From Flavobacteriales bacterium (GTDB taxonomy: Bacteria; Bacteroidota; Bacteroidia; Flavobacteriales; BACL11): DNA of 13,551 nucleotides. The stretch spans positions 8,943 through 22,493 of the forward strand of contig PBVH01000026.1 in NCBI GenBank assembly GCA_002728175.1, given 5' to 3'. How positions within the stretch are numbered: position 1 is the first letter of the stretch; each line of letters begins with the position of its first letter. Below, in pieces: positions 1-7,434 of this stretch. The position numbers and the translations under genes were made by a program. The notes under the pieces were generated by a model. The model saw only the letters and a list, made by a program, of their open reading frames with translations, was not told the DNA's origin and did no database searches.

Positions 1-1388
1 GAAGCAATTTTATCAGTTTTCAGTAAGTCTTCTTTTGAATTTGATGCACATATCCATCTAAATGGTCCAAAACCGTAATCAAAACACATTGGTCCCATTA
101 TATCTTGTACGTATGATGCATATTTAAATTTATTATTAGTATCAAGAATATCTGAACCAGCTCTCATTGATTCTAATAAAAATGCATTTCCATAGTCAAA
201 AAAATACATTCCTTCTTTACATAATGTATTAATAGCATCTGTATGTCGATTTAAGCTGATTTTAACGTATTTTTTGAATTCATCTGGATTACTTGACATC
301 ATAATATTTGATTCTTCAAAGTTTAGTCCAACAGGATAATAGCCACCTGAATATGGATTATGAAGAGATGTTTGATCCGATCCAATGTCAATTTTTATAT
401 TTCTAGCAACTAGTTTTTCCCACAAGTCAACAATATTACCACAGTAGGCTAGAGAAACTGCCTCAAGATTAGCTTTTGCCTCTAAAGCTCTATCTATAAT
501 TTTATCTAAATCATCATAAATTTCATCTACCCAACCTTGTTCATGTCTTTTATCTAATGCAAACTTATTTATTTCAGCAACAATACATATTCCTTTCGCA
601 ATTATAGCTGCTTTTGGCTGCGCGCCTGACATTCCACCTAGACCTGATGTGACAAATATTTTTCCAGATAAGTCAATAGCTTTAGAATCAACTTTTCTTG
701 CAGCATTTAATAATGTAATATTAGTTCCGTGAACAATTCCTTGTGGCCCTATGTACATAAATGATCCTGCAGTCATTTGTCCGAACTGAGTCACACCTAA
801 GGCGTTGTATTTTTCCCAATCATCTTGCTTAGAATAGTTAGAAATCATCATTCCGTTTGTCACTACAACTCTTGGAGCATTTTTATTAGAAGGAAATAAG
901 CCCATAGGGTGACCTGAATAAACAACTAGTGTTTGTTCATCAGTCATCTTTGCAAGATATTGCATGCACAAAAGATATTGTGCCCAATTTTGAAAAACAG
1001 CACCGTTTCCTCCATATGTTATAAGTTCTTCTGGATGTTGTGCTATTGCATGATCTAAGTTGTTTAAAATCATCAATTGTATTGCGGCAGCTTCTTTAGA
1101 TTTATGGGGAATATCATTTATATTTCTTACTTTCAAATCATATTCAGGCATAAATCGATACATGTAGATTCTTCCATATTCATTTAGTTCTTGTAAAAAT
1201 TCTTTTGCAAGATCATTGTGCATATTTTTAGGAAAGTATCTTAAGGCATTTCTAATTGCAAGCTTTTTTTCTTCAATATTTAAAATATGTTTTCTGTTAG
1301 GAGCATGACTAATATTTATACTTCTATTTTTTTGTTTAGGTAATGTTTTTGGAATACCTTCTAATATTGCTTCTCTAAAATTTTTCAT
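1..1388 (-). CDS. hutU: Urocanate hydratase (urocanase), 3' part cut by the window edge
   Basis: Urocanase converts urocanate to 4-imidazolone-5-propionate, the second step of histidine degradation, in the cytoplasm with tightly bound NAD+. The frame is open from ATG at 1388 to the left edge, giving 462 residues without a stop. Visible family signatures are ITYGGNGAVFQNWAQY, VVYSGHPMGLFPS, the NAD-binding glycine-rich stretch TSGLGGMSGAQPKAA, the block FDYGNAFLLESMRAG, and FGPFRWICAS near the edge. The Cys of that last block (about residue 447) matches the active-site Cys of urocanases. The N-terminus matches the longer Bacteroidota-type enzyme, usually about 650-670 residues from general knowledge, so roughly the last 200 residues should lie outside. 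Its first 14 bases overlap the end of the small Cys-rich gene upstream on the same strand, so the two are probably co-transcribed. No other hut gene is visible. Confidence 0.95.
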   Translation of the reverse strand, partial: MKNFREAILEGIPKTLPKQKNRSINISHAPNRKHILNIEEKKLAIRNALRYFPKNMHNDLAKEFLQELNEYGRIYMYRFMPEYDLKVRNINDIPHKSKEAAAIQLMILNNLDHAIAQHPEELITYGGNGAVFQNWAQYLLCMQYLAKMTDEQTLVVYSGHPMGLFPSNKNAPRVVVTNGMMISNYSKQDDWEKYNALGVTQFGQMTAGSFMYIGPQGIVHGTNITLLNAARKVDSKAIDLSGKIFVTSGLGGMSGAQPKAAIIAKGICIVAEINKFALDKRHEQGWVDEIYDDLDKIIDRALEAKANLEAVSLAYCGNIVDLWEKLVARNIKIDIGSDQTSLHNPYSGGYYPVGLNFEESNIMMSSNPDEFKKYVKISLNRHTDAINTLCKEGMYFFDYGNAFLLESMRAGSDILDTNNKFKYASYVQDIMGPMCFDYGFGPFRWICASNSKEDLLKTDKIA

Positions 1389-1545
1389 TTTTTTTATTTT
1401 TCTTTTTGTATGGACAATGTTTACAATTGCTATCACAGCAATAGCCTCTTTTTAAATGATATTTTTCGGTAAATATTATATAACCTTCCTTTGAATAATA
1501 AAAGTCCTCTTTTTTTAGTTTTGTTATTTTTGAAAAACCGTCCAT
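1375..1545 (-). CDS. Small Cys-rich protein, DUF5522-like (CCxxxCxHCPY motif)
   Basis: This 56-residue protein starts at ATG 1545. The frame is open further upstream, but the longer version would run into the divergent PLP-enzyme gene at 1579, and a TAnnTTTG box lies just before 1545. The recognisable part is EGYIIFTEKYHLKRGYCC followed by DSNCKHCPYKKK, giving the motif C-C-x3-C-x-H-C-P-Y. That is the pattern I associate with the short DUF5522 family, common in Bacteroidota and of unknown function. Four Cys and one His in a compact core suggest metal binding, which is inference. The tail is very Lys-rich. The gene overlaps the hutU start by 14 bases (1375-1388) in a different frame, so expression of the two is probably linked. 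No signal peptide is seen, so it is likely cytoplasmic. Confidence 0.8.
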   Translation of the reverse strand: MDGFSKITKLKKEDFYYSKEGYIIFTEKYHLKRGYCCDSNCKHCPYKKKNKKNEKF

Positions 1546-1553
1546 AATAAATG

Positions 1554-1561
1554 CAAAATTA
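1554..1561 (-). promoter_or_regulatory. Candidate Bacteroidota -7 box for the DUF5522-like/hutU operon
   Basis: Read on the minus strand, the sequence is TAATTTTG, a full match to the Bacteroidota -7 consensus TAnnTTTG. It ends 8 bases before ATG 1545, so the transcript would have almost no leader. I see no -33 TTG at the usual 19-21 base spacing, so this rests on the -7 box alone. Confidence 0.45.
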
Positions 1562-1578
1562 AAGATAATTGCTTTTAA

Positions 1579-2463
1579 ATGAAAATCAAAATAGAACAAA
1601 TAACATCTAGCTTGTTGAAAGAAAACGACATTAAATTATATGTAAAAAGAATTGATTTAATTGATAAATATATTTCAGGAAATAAATGGTATAAACTAAA
1701 ATATAACATAGAATCAGCAATTAACAGTTCTAAAAAGTGTGTTTTAACTTTTGGAGGCGCTTATTCTAATCATCTTTTAGCAACTGCTGTAATTGCTAAT
1801 AAATATAAACTTAAAAGTATTGGATTAGTAAGAGGGGAAAAAAAACAAAATTTAAATCCAATACTAAGACTAGTTCAACAATACGGAATGCATATAGATT
1901 ACATTTCAAGAAGTTATTATAAAATGAGAGATGACAAAAATATTATTAGCGATTTAAAAAATATATATGGTAATTTTTATTTAATACCTCAAGGTGGTAC
2001 AAATAATCTTGGAGTTATAGGAGCTCAGGAGATATTAACAGATTTAGATGATCAAAATTATATATGTGTTCCAGTTGCGACTGGGGGTACTATTTCTGGA
2101 ATAATTAATTCTTCTAACACTGAACAAAAAATATTAGGTTTTAAGACTATAAAAGGAAAAGGTGATTTAGAGGAAAATATTAAAAAATATACAAACTCTA
2201 ATAATTGGGAATTATTAGATAATTATACTTTTGGTGGTTTTGCAAAATATGATATTCAACTATTAAATTTTATTAAAAACTTTGATTTAGAATATTCAAT
2301 TAAATTAGATTTAATTTATACATCTAAAATGATGTTTGGATTGCTTGATTTAATTCAAAGAGGATACTTTAAAAGAAAATCTACTATTTTAGCGATACAT
2401 ACTGGAGGGTTACAAGGAAATTTAGGTATGAATGAAAGATTTAATTTAAATTTACCTGTCTAA
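1579..2463 (+). CDS. PLP-dependent D-cysteine desulfhydrase / ACC deaminase-like enzyme
   Basis: A 294-residue fold-type II PLP enzyme of the tryptophan-synthase-beta superfamily, full length for the ACC deaminase/D-cysteine desulfhydrase family (about 300). Residues 33-40 read SGNKWYKL, with Lys36 the expected Schiff-base lysine. GGAYSNH (59-65) is the substrate loop with the Ser-Asn pair, QGGTNNLG (138-145) is conserved, and TGGTISG (168-174) is the PLP-phosphate loop. Near the C-terminus, AIHTGGLQG (272-280) has Thr-Gly where true ACC deaminase, from memory, carries Tyr-Glu. This favours a desulfhydrase-like or other amino-acid deaminase role. No signal peptide is present, so it is cytoplasmic. 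It is divergent from the DUF5522-like gene, and the glucosaminidase gene follows after 5 bases, so those two are probably co-transcribed. The substrate cannot be settled by sequence alone. Confidence 0.85.
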   Translation: MKIKIEQITSSLLKENDIKLYVKRIDLIDKYISGNKWYKLKYNIESAINSSKKCVLTFGGAYSNHLLATAVIANKYKLKSIGLVRGEKKQNLNPILRLVQQYGMHIDYISRSYYKMRDDKNIISDLKNIYGNFYLIPQGGTNNLGVIGAQEILTDLDDQNYICVPVATGGTISGIINSSNTEQKILGFKTIKGKGDLEENIKKYTNSNNWELLDNYTFGGFAKYDIQLLNFIKNFDLEYSIKLDLIYTSKMMFGLLDLIQRGYFKRKSTILAIHTGGLQGNLGMNERFNLNLPV

Positions 2464-2468
2464 TTTAT

Positions 2469-3341
2469 ATGTATAACATAAGATTTATATTTATTTTTTT
2501 GTTTTTGGTGCCTAATATTAGTTTCGCTCAAAATAAAACTGAAACTTATATTTTAAAATATAGAAACTTAGCTGTTTCTGAAATGAAAATTTATGGTATA
2601 CCTGCAAGTATAACTTTAGCTCAAGGAATATTAGAGTCTGCCAATGGTGAAAGTAAGCTTGCTTCTGAAGGTAACAATCATTTTGGTATAAAATGTCATG
2701 ATGAATGGAAAGGTGATAAAATTTATCATGATGATGACGAAAAAAATGAATGTTTTCGAAAGTATAATTCAGTAAAAGAATCGTTCAGAGATCACTCTCT
2801 TTTTTTAAGAGAAAAAAAACGTTACGAATTTTTATTTAATACTAGTGATTATAAAAAGTGGGCTAGGGGACTTTCTAAAGCTGGATATGCAACTAATCCT
2901 AAATACTCGAAACTACTAATAAATATTATTAAAAAATATGAGTTATATAATTATGATAATAGTTTATCTAAGAGAACTTATTACTTATCGACCAATGTAG
3001 GTTTTCCATACATTTGTGGATTAGGAGTATATTATTTTGACAAAGATTTCATGATGTTTTTAGATTTAAATTCATCTATTATTATAAATCGATTTAATTT
3101 AGGCTTTAGTTATAGAATATTTAAAGATTTTTATATAGGATTAAATACTGGTTCAAATTTTTCAGAACAAAATAATAAATTTGATTTTGACATGAAAATT
3201 GGAACAGAACTATCTTACAAATACAAAACTAAAAGTAACATTATTAAGATTGGTTTAGATTATTCTAAACTTAATGAATTTGGAATTAGAGAACAATATA
3301 TTTATATACCCTATTTAAGTAAGGTTTTCTTAATCAAATAG
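2469..3341 (+). CDS. Secreted glucosaminidase-domain protein with C-terminal beta-rich region
   Basis: A 290-residue protein. The first 21 residues form a Sec signal peptide ending ISFAQ, so it is exported. Residues 27-160 match the bacterial endo-beta-N-acetylglucosaminidase family (PF01832), which cuts peptidoglycan glycan strands. ITLAQGILESANGES (48-62) contains the probable catalytic Glu56. It is followed by NNHFGIKCHDEWKG (69-82), FRKYNSVKESFRDHS (96-110) and KWARGLSKAGYATNPKYS (130-147). Flavobacterial relatives often end in LysM repeats. Here residues 168-290 have no LysM pattern. They are instead rich in alternating aromatic and hydrophobic residues with Asp/Asn turns, resembling outer-membrane beta-hairpins. 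Likely roles are cell-wall turnover or cell separation (inference). The gene sits 5 bases after the PLP enzyme, and its 3' end overlaps the convergent 855-residue gene by 12 bases. Confidence 0.88.
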   Translation: MYNIRFIFIFLFLVPNISFAQNKTETYILKYRNLAVSEMKIYGIPASITLAQGILESANGESKLASEGNNHFGIKCHDEWKGDKIYHDDDEKNECFRKYNSVKESFRDHSLFLREKKRYEFLFNTSDYKKWARGLSKAGYATNPKYSKLLINIIKKYELYNYDNSLSKRTYYLSTNVGFPYICGLGVYYFDKDFMMFLDLNSSIIINRFNLGFSYRIFKDFYIGLNTGSNFSEQNNKFDFDMKIGTELSYKYKTKSNIIKIGLDYSKLNEFGIREQYIYIPYLSKVFLIK

Positions 3342-5897
3342 CTCATAATTATATATTGAATTATTTACAATATTAATTATATTGATTTTATTATTGTTGT
3401 TTACATCATCCACATTAAAAATACCACTTATTTTAATAGGACAACCATTAACAATTTTATCTTTATTGTATAGAAATAGATTTTTTGCTGTTTCAATTAG
3501 CAAATAATCTTTAAAGGTTGAAATATTGTTAATGTTGCTTTCAAATTCTAGTGTAAATAAATTATTAAATTCATTATCAATTGAATATACTTGATTGCCA
3601 TTATTAAAAATAAAATTATTGTTTAAAACTGTAAATTTTGATTTATTACTTAATTTAGGTACTATTGTTTCAGTTGAGTTTCCATCTAATTTTCCTTTCC
3701 ATAGTTTTGCATCACTTGTAATTGCGTATAAATATCCATTTTTACTTATTTTAATATCAGAATCATTAAATATTGATTCACTTGAAAGAACTATTCTTTC
3801 TGTTCCATTTATGGCTAGCAACTTAGTAGTTTTATTTCTTGTTTCTACCAGAATGTAATCTTTAGTTCTAAATTTGAAATGTTTAGGTGATTTTAATATT
3901 CTATTTTTTTGTTTTTTATATTTCCAACCAACAACTTTCTTTCCAAATTTATCAAAATTATAAATCATATTATCATCACCAACAACTATAATTCTGTATT
4001 TCTTTTTATTATTATAATCAAATAGAGAATGACCAATTTTTGTTTTAACAGGAAGTTTAATTGGATAATTTTCTACATAATTTCCATTTCTATCAATTAT
4101 ATGTAAATTTGAATTTGTATTAAAAATACATTGATATTTATTGTTTTTATAAAAGTCAATTGAATTAATTTCACCAATAATTTTATTATTTAATTTCTTT
4201 TTCCAAACTAATTTTCCTTCTGAACTATAAGCAAATAGTGTATTAGAAGTGTCTTGGATTAATATCATTTTATCTTTAGTAAAATGATTTTTTACGAAAT
4301 AGGGCTTTGTAATGATTTGAGTATCAAGTCTCACAACCCATTCTTCTTGTAAATTTTGCTTGAAATCTCTATCATAGAACAATATGAAATCACTAGATAA
4401 TAATTTTCCTTTGTTTGATATTTGTAATGATAGCCCTGTAATGTTAGATATTGAATCTTTGTTGATCTTTATTTTTTTCTTATAATCTTTCCTTAAGTCA
4501 TTATGAAATTTTTGAAAAGATTTACCAGGATTTGAATATATTGTTAGATTTGATTTCTGAGATAACAATGTATTGTATTTTATAAAATGATTACTGTTAA
4601 TTAAGGTGTTATTTGATATAAAATTATCAATTAAATATTTAATTGAATTAGCATTATCACTAAACATAAAATAATCATTAATAATTGTAAAATATGGAGT
4701 GTTAGTTTGTATAATTGATCCAAATAGATTGTGGGTTAAATTATAGTCTAAACAGTAATAAATATTTTTATTGTTATATGTTTTTATCTTTTTAATTATT
4801 GGCTGAAGATAGCTTATCAATACAACTGAATTGTTTGATTTAAAATAATTATAATTATGACTTGAATTTAAGTGGGAAGTTTTGAAATTTCCAGCTTCAG
4901 AGTCAATTTTTTTTATTAATTCGTTATAATTTACGTTTGAGCTATCAATTAAGCTTTTTCTATACTTGTCCCAATTCCAAAAATTATTATTTTTTTGAAG
5001 TAGTTTATTTTTATTTTCTAACAATAGTTTTGCATCATTAAATCCAATAGAAAAAAGATCAGAGGTGTTTTCTGGGATAATTTCGGTTATTTTAATTTTT
5101 TTTGGTTCTTGATTTTCTAAAATGTCCGTGTAATGTTCAATTTTTTTATTTGTACTTAGAAAACCATTTGCAATAATTAAATCATTTTTAATTTCTAAAT
5201 CATTACATGACCAACTTGAAAAATTATTTACTACTAATTTATTTTTAAAGAATATGCTTGATGTATTAGCTAATTCTTTAAAGTTTATCATAATATTGGC
5301 ATCAGCATTATTATTGATTGTCTTATAACTATTTTGAAATGTTAAGTCATTTATTAGGTTGTAGCTTGAGTATTGAGTTTTAATAACTTCTTCAATAATA
5401 AATTTTGATTTAGAAAAAAACAGAATGTTTTCGAATTTATAAAAATGAAATTTATTATCATTAAAATCAGTTGTATAAATATTTTTCTTATCATATTCTC
5501 TAACTTCAAAATTTTTATTAAAAGAAATATAGTTGTTGCTAAGTTGGGTGGTAAATAAAGTAGATAAATTATTATTTCCTGTTTTATGCAAAGAAACATT
5601 TAATGACGTGATATCACTAAGCAATTCATGCCGTAAAACACTTTTGATAGTTTCTGTATTATTAATCAAAAAGTCGATATCAATTAAATTTTTGAGTTTA
5701 TTTATAATTTTATTACTATTAATTGATTTAAACTTATCAAGATTATTAATTTTTAGTATAAGAGAAGTATTTTCTGGTAATAATGTTAGAAAATTTGTTT
5801 GAGAATTTTTAGTGTCTTTATAAGTTTTTAAGCTTATTAGTAATATAATTGAGATTAATATTACTGGAATTATTACTTTAATAAGTTTGTTTAGCAT
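3330..5897 (-). CDS. Membrane-anchored protein: duplicated DUF3352-like domain plus propeller-like C-terminus
   Basis: An 855-residue protein of unknown function. Residues 5-24 are one hydrophobic anchor, so most of the chain should be periplasmic or otherwise outside the inner membrane. The N-terminal half appears to be a tandem repeat. LLPENTSLILKIN (39-51) is echoed by IIPENTSDLFSIGF (273-286). ILFFSKSKFIIEEVI (158-172) through NADANIMINF (197-206) is echoed by YFMFSDNANSIKYLI (409-423) through KSNLTIYSN (448-456). This layout resembles DUF3352-type proteins, a weak assignment. Residues about 545-855 contain blade-like repeats such as AYSSEGKLVWKK (556-567), DRNGNYVENYPIKL (602-615) and FDKFGKKVVGWKY (648-660), suggesting a PQQ- or FG-GAP-like beta-propeller. 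The start lies 28 bases after rnhB. A separate -7 box precedes it. Function cannot be named. Confidence 0.85.
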   Translation of the reverse strand: MLNKLIKVIIPVILISIILLISLKTYKDTKNSQTNFLTLLPENTSLILKINNLDKFKSINSNKIINKLKNLIDIDFLINNTETIKSVLRHELLSDITSLNVSLHKTGNNNLSTLFTTQLSNNYISFNKNFEVREYDKKNIYTTDFNDNKFHFYKFENILFFSKSKFIIEEVIKTQYSSYNLINDLTFQNSYKTINNNADANIMINFKELANTSSIFFKNKLVVNNFSSWSCNDLEIKNDLIIANGFLSTNKKIEHYTDILENQEPKKIKITEIIPENTSDLFSIGFNDAKLLLENKNKLLQKNNNFWNWDKYRKSLIDSSNVNYNELIKKIDSEAGNFKTSHLNSSHNYNYFKSNNSVVLISYLQPIIKKIKTYNNKNIYYCLDYNLTHNLFGSIIQTNTPYFTIINDYFMFSDNANSIKYLIDNFISNNTLINSNHFIKYNTLLSQKSNLTIYSNPGKSFQKFHNDLRKDYKKKIKINKDSISNITGLSLQISNKGKLLSSDFILFYDRDFKQNLQEEWVVRLDTQIITKPYFVKNHFTKDKMILIQDTSNTLFAYSSEGKLVWKKKLNNKIIGEINSIDFYKNNKYQCIFNTNSNLHIIDRNGNYVENYPIKLPVKTKIGHSLFDYNNKKKYRIIVVGDDNMIYNFDKFGKKVVGWKYKKQKNRILKSPKHFKFRTKDYILVETRNKTTKLLAINGTERIVLSSESIFNDSDIKISKNGYLYAITSDAKLWKGKLDGNSTETIVPKLSNKSKFTVLNNNFIFNNGNQVYSIDNEFNNLFTLEFESNINNISTFKDYLLIETAKNLFLYNKDKIVNGCPIKISGIFNVDDVNNNNKINIINIVNNSIYNYELFD

Positions 5898-5912
5898 TTA
5901 ATAACTTTCTTT

Positions 5913-5920
5913 CAAAATTA
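5913..5920 (-). promoter_or_regulatory. Candidate Bacteroidota -7 box for the 855-residue gene
   Basis: The minus strand reads TAATTTTG, matching TAnnTTTG, in the gap between rnhB and the 855-residue gene. It ends 15 bases before ATG 5897. No -33 TTG lies at standard spacing. It could let the large gene be expressed apart from rnhB. Confidence 0.4.
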
Positions 5921-5925
5921 ACAAT

Positions 5926-6513
5926 TTATTTATCAATCTTTTTTGTGAGTTGAAAACTTTTTCTATGATATATTGATGGACCCAATTTTTCTATCATTTT
6001 TCTGTGAAATTTTGTAGGATAACCTTTATTGTTGTTCCATTTATAATCATCAATTTTATTATGTAACTTTTGCATCAGTTTATCTCTATATACTTTAGCA
6101 ATTATTGAGGCTGCAGCTATTGATATAAACTTCTTATCTCCTTTAACAATACATTTATGCTGAATACTATTGTATTTTTTAAACTGATTTCCATCAATAA
6201 GTAAAAGTTCTGGAGTTATTTCTAATTTACTGATAGCTTTGTGCATAGCTAAAATGCTTGCATTTAAAATATTGATCTTGTCTATCTTTTTTTCATCAAC
6301 AATTCCTATTGCATAAGAAAGACTTTTATTCATTATAATATCATAAGCATTATTTCTCTTTTTTTCTGATAATAATTTTGAATCATTAATTAAGTTACAA
6401 TTAAAATCATTAGGAAGGATTACACTAGCTGCTACAACAGGACCAGCTATGCAGCCTCTTCCAGCCTCATCACAACCAGCGATTATTAATTTTTTGGAAT
6501 AGCATTTTAGCAT
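5926..6513 (-). CDS. rnhB: Ribonuclease HII
   Basis: RNase HII cuts the RNA strand of RNA-DNA hybrids and starts removal of single ribonucleotides from DNA. The start chosen is ATG 6513; a TTG at 6516 is in frame one codon upstream but is less likely. The result is 195 residues, normal for the family. Diagnostic motifs, numbered from ATG 6513, are AGCDEAGRG (12-20, catalytic Asp15 and Glu16), NDSKLLSEKKR (43-53), LLIDGN (104-109, Asp107), KGDKKFISIAAASIIAKVYRD (124-144, Asp126 the likely fourth metal ligand) and GYPTKFH (164-170). It lies 14 bases downstream of the secreted-protein gene and 28 bases upstream of the 855-residue gene, all on the minus strand. No odd residues are seen. Confidence 0.96.
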   Translation of the reverse strand: MLKCYSKKLIIAGCDEAGRGCIAGPVVAASVILPNDFNCNLINDSKLLSEKKRNNAYDIIMNKSLSYAIGIVDEKKIDKINILNASILAMHKAISKLEITPELLLIDGNQFKKYNSIQHKCIVKGDKKFISIAAASIIAKVYRDKLMQKLHNKIDDYKWNNNKGYPTKFHRKMIEKLGPSIYHRKSFQLTKKIDK

Positions 6514-6527
6514 CAATATTAAATATA

Positions 6528-7394
6528 TTAATTATTTTGATTTCTTGCGTCAATATCTTTTATAAGCCACCATTTCCCTTTTTTATATTCATATGCGTTA
6601 AATGAGCCGTCAGGCACATAATACGCTTTGATTCCTTCTAATTCCTTTTTTTGTGGTACTAAGTTGTTAAAAATTATTTGTTTAGATTTTTTATTAAATT
6701 GAACACTTACGGGTGATTGGTCATTATATTCAATTATAACTCTTTTTTTACTTTTTTGTTTATCATCTTTGAAAATTGGTGCCCCAAATTTTATATTATT
6801 ATATCTGCTAAATTTGATAACATCAATTATTTTTTTTGTACTGAATTCATTATTTCCATCCCATCCAATGATAGTATATGATTTCTTTTCTTTGTTTTTA
6901 ATTATATTATAATATAAACATCCATACCAGTTGCCGGAACTTAACTCTGCTTGTTCAACATTAAGAATATCATCAGAGTTATCATTTAAAAAAATAATAT
7001 CGTTTTTAGTATTTTTAAACTGAATCATCGCATAAAATCTATAGGTATTATCATCATTTTCAATAAACCAGTTATAAATTTTAAAATAATTATCAGGTGA
7101 TTGTAATATGCTAATTGTATTAAGTGAATCAAAAGTAAAATCAAATGAAATTTTGAGTTCTAATGTTCTTCTAAGTATACTAATGAATTCTTGATTTGCT
7201 AATAATTTTTCATTTTCATCAATACCGTTTTGAATTATATCTAATTTAGCTTTTAAACTATCCTGTAAAATATTAATTTTATCATTTGGTGAAATAGTAT
7301 GGTTAAATTTTAAATTAGTTGAGGAAGTAATAGGACTTGTTTCGTTATTGTAAAAAAGACAAATTATAATAAAGAAAGCTTGTTTTATTTTCAT
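6528..7394 (-). CDS. Uncharacterised secreted protein (Bacteroidota-type, rnhB neighbour)
   Basis: A 288-residue protein I cannot assign a function to. Residues 1-16 (MKIKQAFFIIICLFYN) are a short basic then hydrophobic export signal. Cys12 is not in a proper lipobox because Ile precedes it, so a lipoprotein is unlikely. Residues 35-85 look helical and polar. The C-terminal half carries a set of features I associate with an unnamed Bacteroidota family often found near rnhB: SGNWYGCLYYNI (153-164), YTIIGWDGNNEFSTKKIIDVI (173-193), a KKRVIIEYND strand (216-225), LVPQKKELEG (245-254), and YYVPDGSFNAYEYKKGKWW (258-276). The spacing suggests a beta-sandwich-like fold (inference). It is first of a minus-strand run with rnhB and the 855-residue gene, and shares a 40-base divergent spacer with the acyl-CoA reductase gene. 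Confidence 0.8.
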   Translation of the reverse strand: MKIKQAFFIIICLFYNNETSPITSSTNLKFNHTISPNDKINILQDSLKAKLDIIQNGIDENEKLLANQEFISILRRTLELKISFDFTFDSLNTISILQSPDNYFKIYNWFIENDDNTYRFYAMIQFKNTKNDIIFLNDNSDDILNVEQAELSSGNWYGCLYYNIIKNKEKKSYTIIGWDGNNEFSTKKIIDVIKFSRYNNIKFGAPIFKDDKQKSKKRVIIEYNDQSPVSVQFNKKSKQIIFNNLVPQKKELEGIKAYYVPDGSFNAYEYKKGKWWLIKDIDARNQNN

Positions 7395-7409
7395 TGTAAA
7401 AAACTAAAT

Positions 7410-7417
7410 TATTTTTG
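7410..7417 (+). promoter_or_regulatory. Candidate Bacteroidota -7 box for the acyl-CoA reductase gene
   Basis: TATTTTTG matches TAnnTTTG and ends 17 bases before ATG 7435. The sequence after it, TAAAAATAAA, is almost the same as that after the pyrD box at 12477. On the opposite strand of the same 40-base spacer, TAGTTTTT (7405-7398) is a one-mismatch -7 candidate for the secreted-protein gene. Confidence 0.5.
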
Positions 7418-7434
7418 TAAAAATAAATTATTTA

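Noticed and set aside
3595..3858. Plus-strand open frame of 87 codons
   Set aside because: It lies antisense within the 855-residue gene, has no recognisable motif and is explained by the opposite coding frame.
5354..5802. Two open frames (5354-5599 minus, 5533-5802 plus) of 81 and 89 codons
   Set aside because: Both lie inside the 855-residue gene in other frames. Their hydrophobic look follows from AT-rich codons, not from a real protein.
6514..6516. TTG 6516 as the rnhB start
   Set aside because: An ATG follows directly at 6513 and the family motif begins 15 residues later either way, so the ATG is the simpler start.
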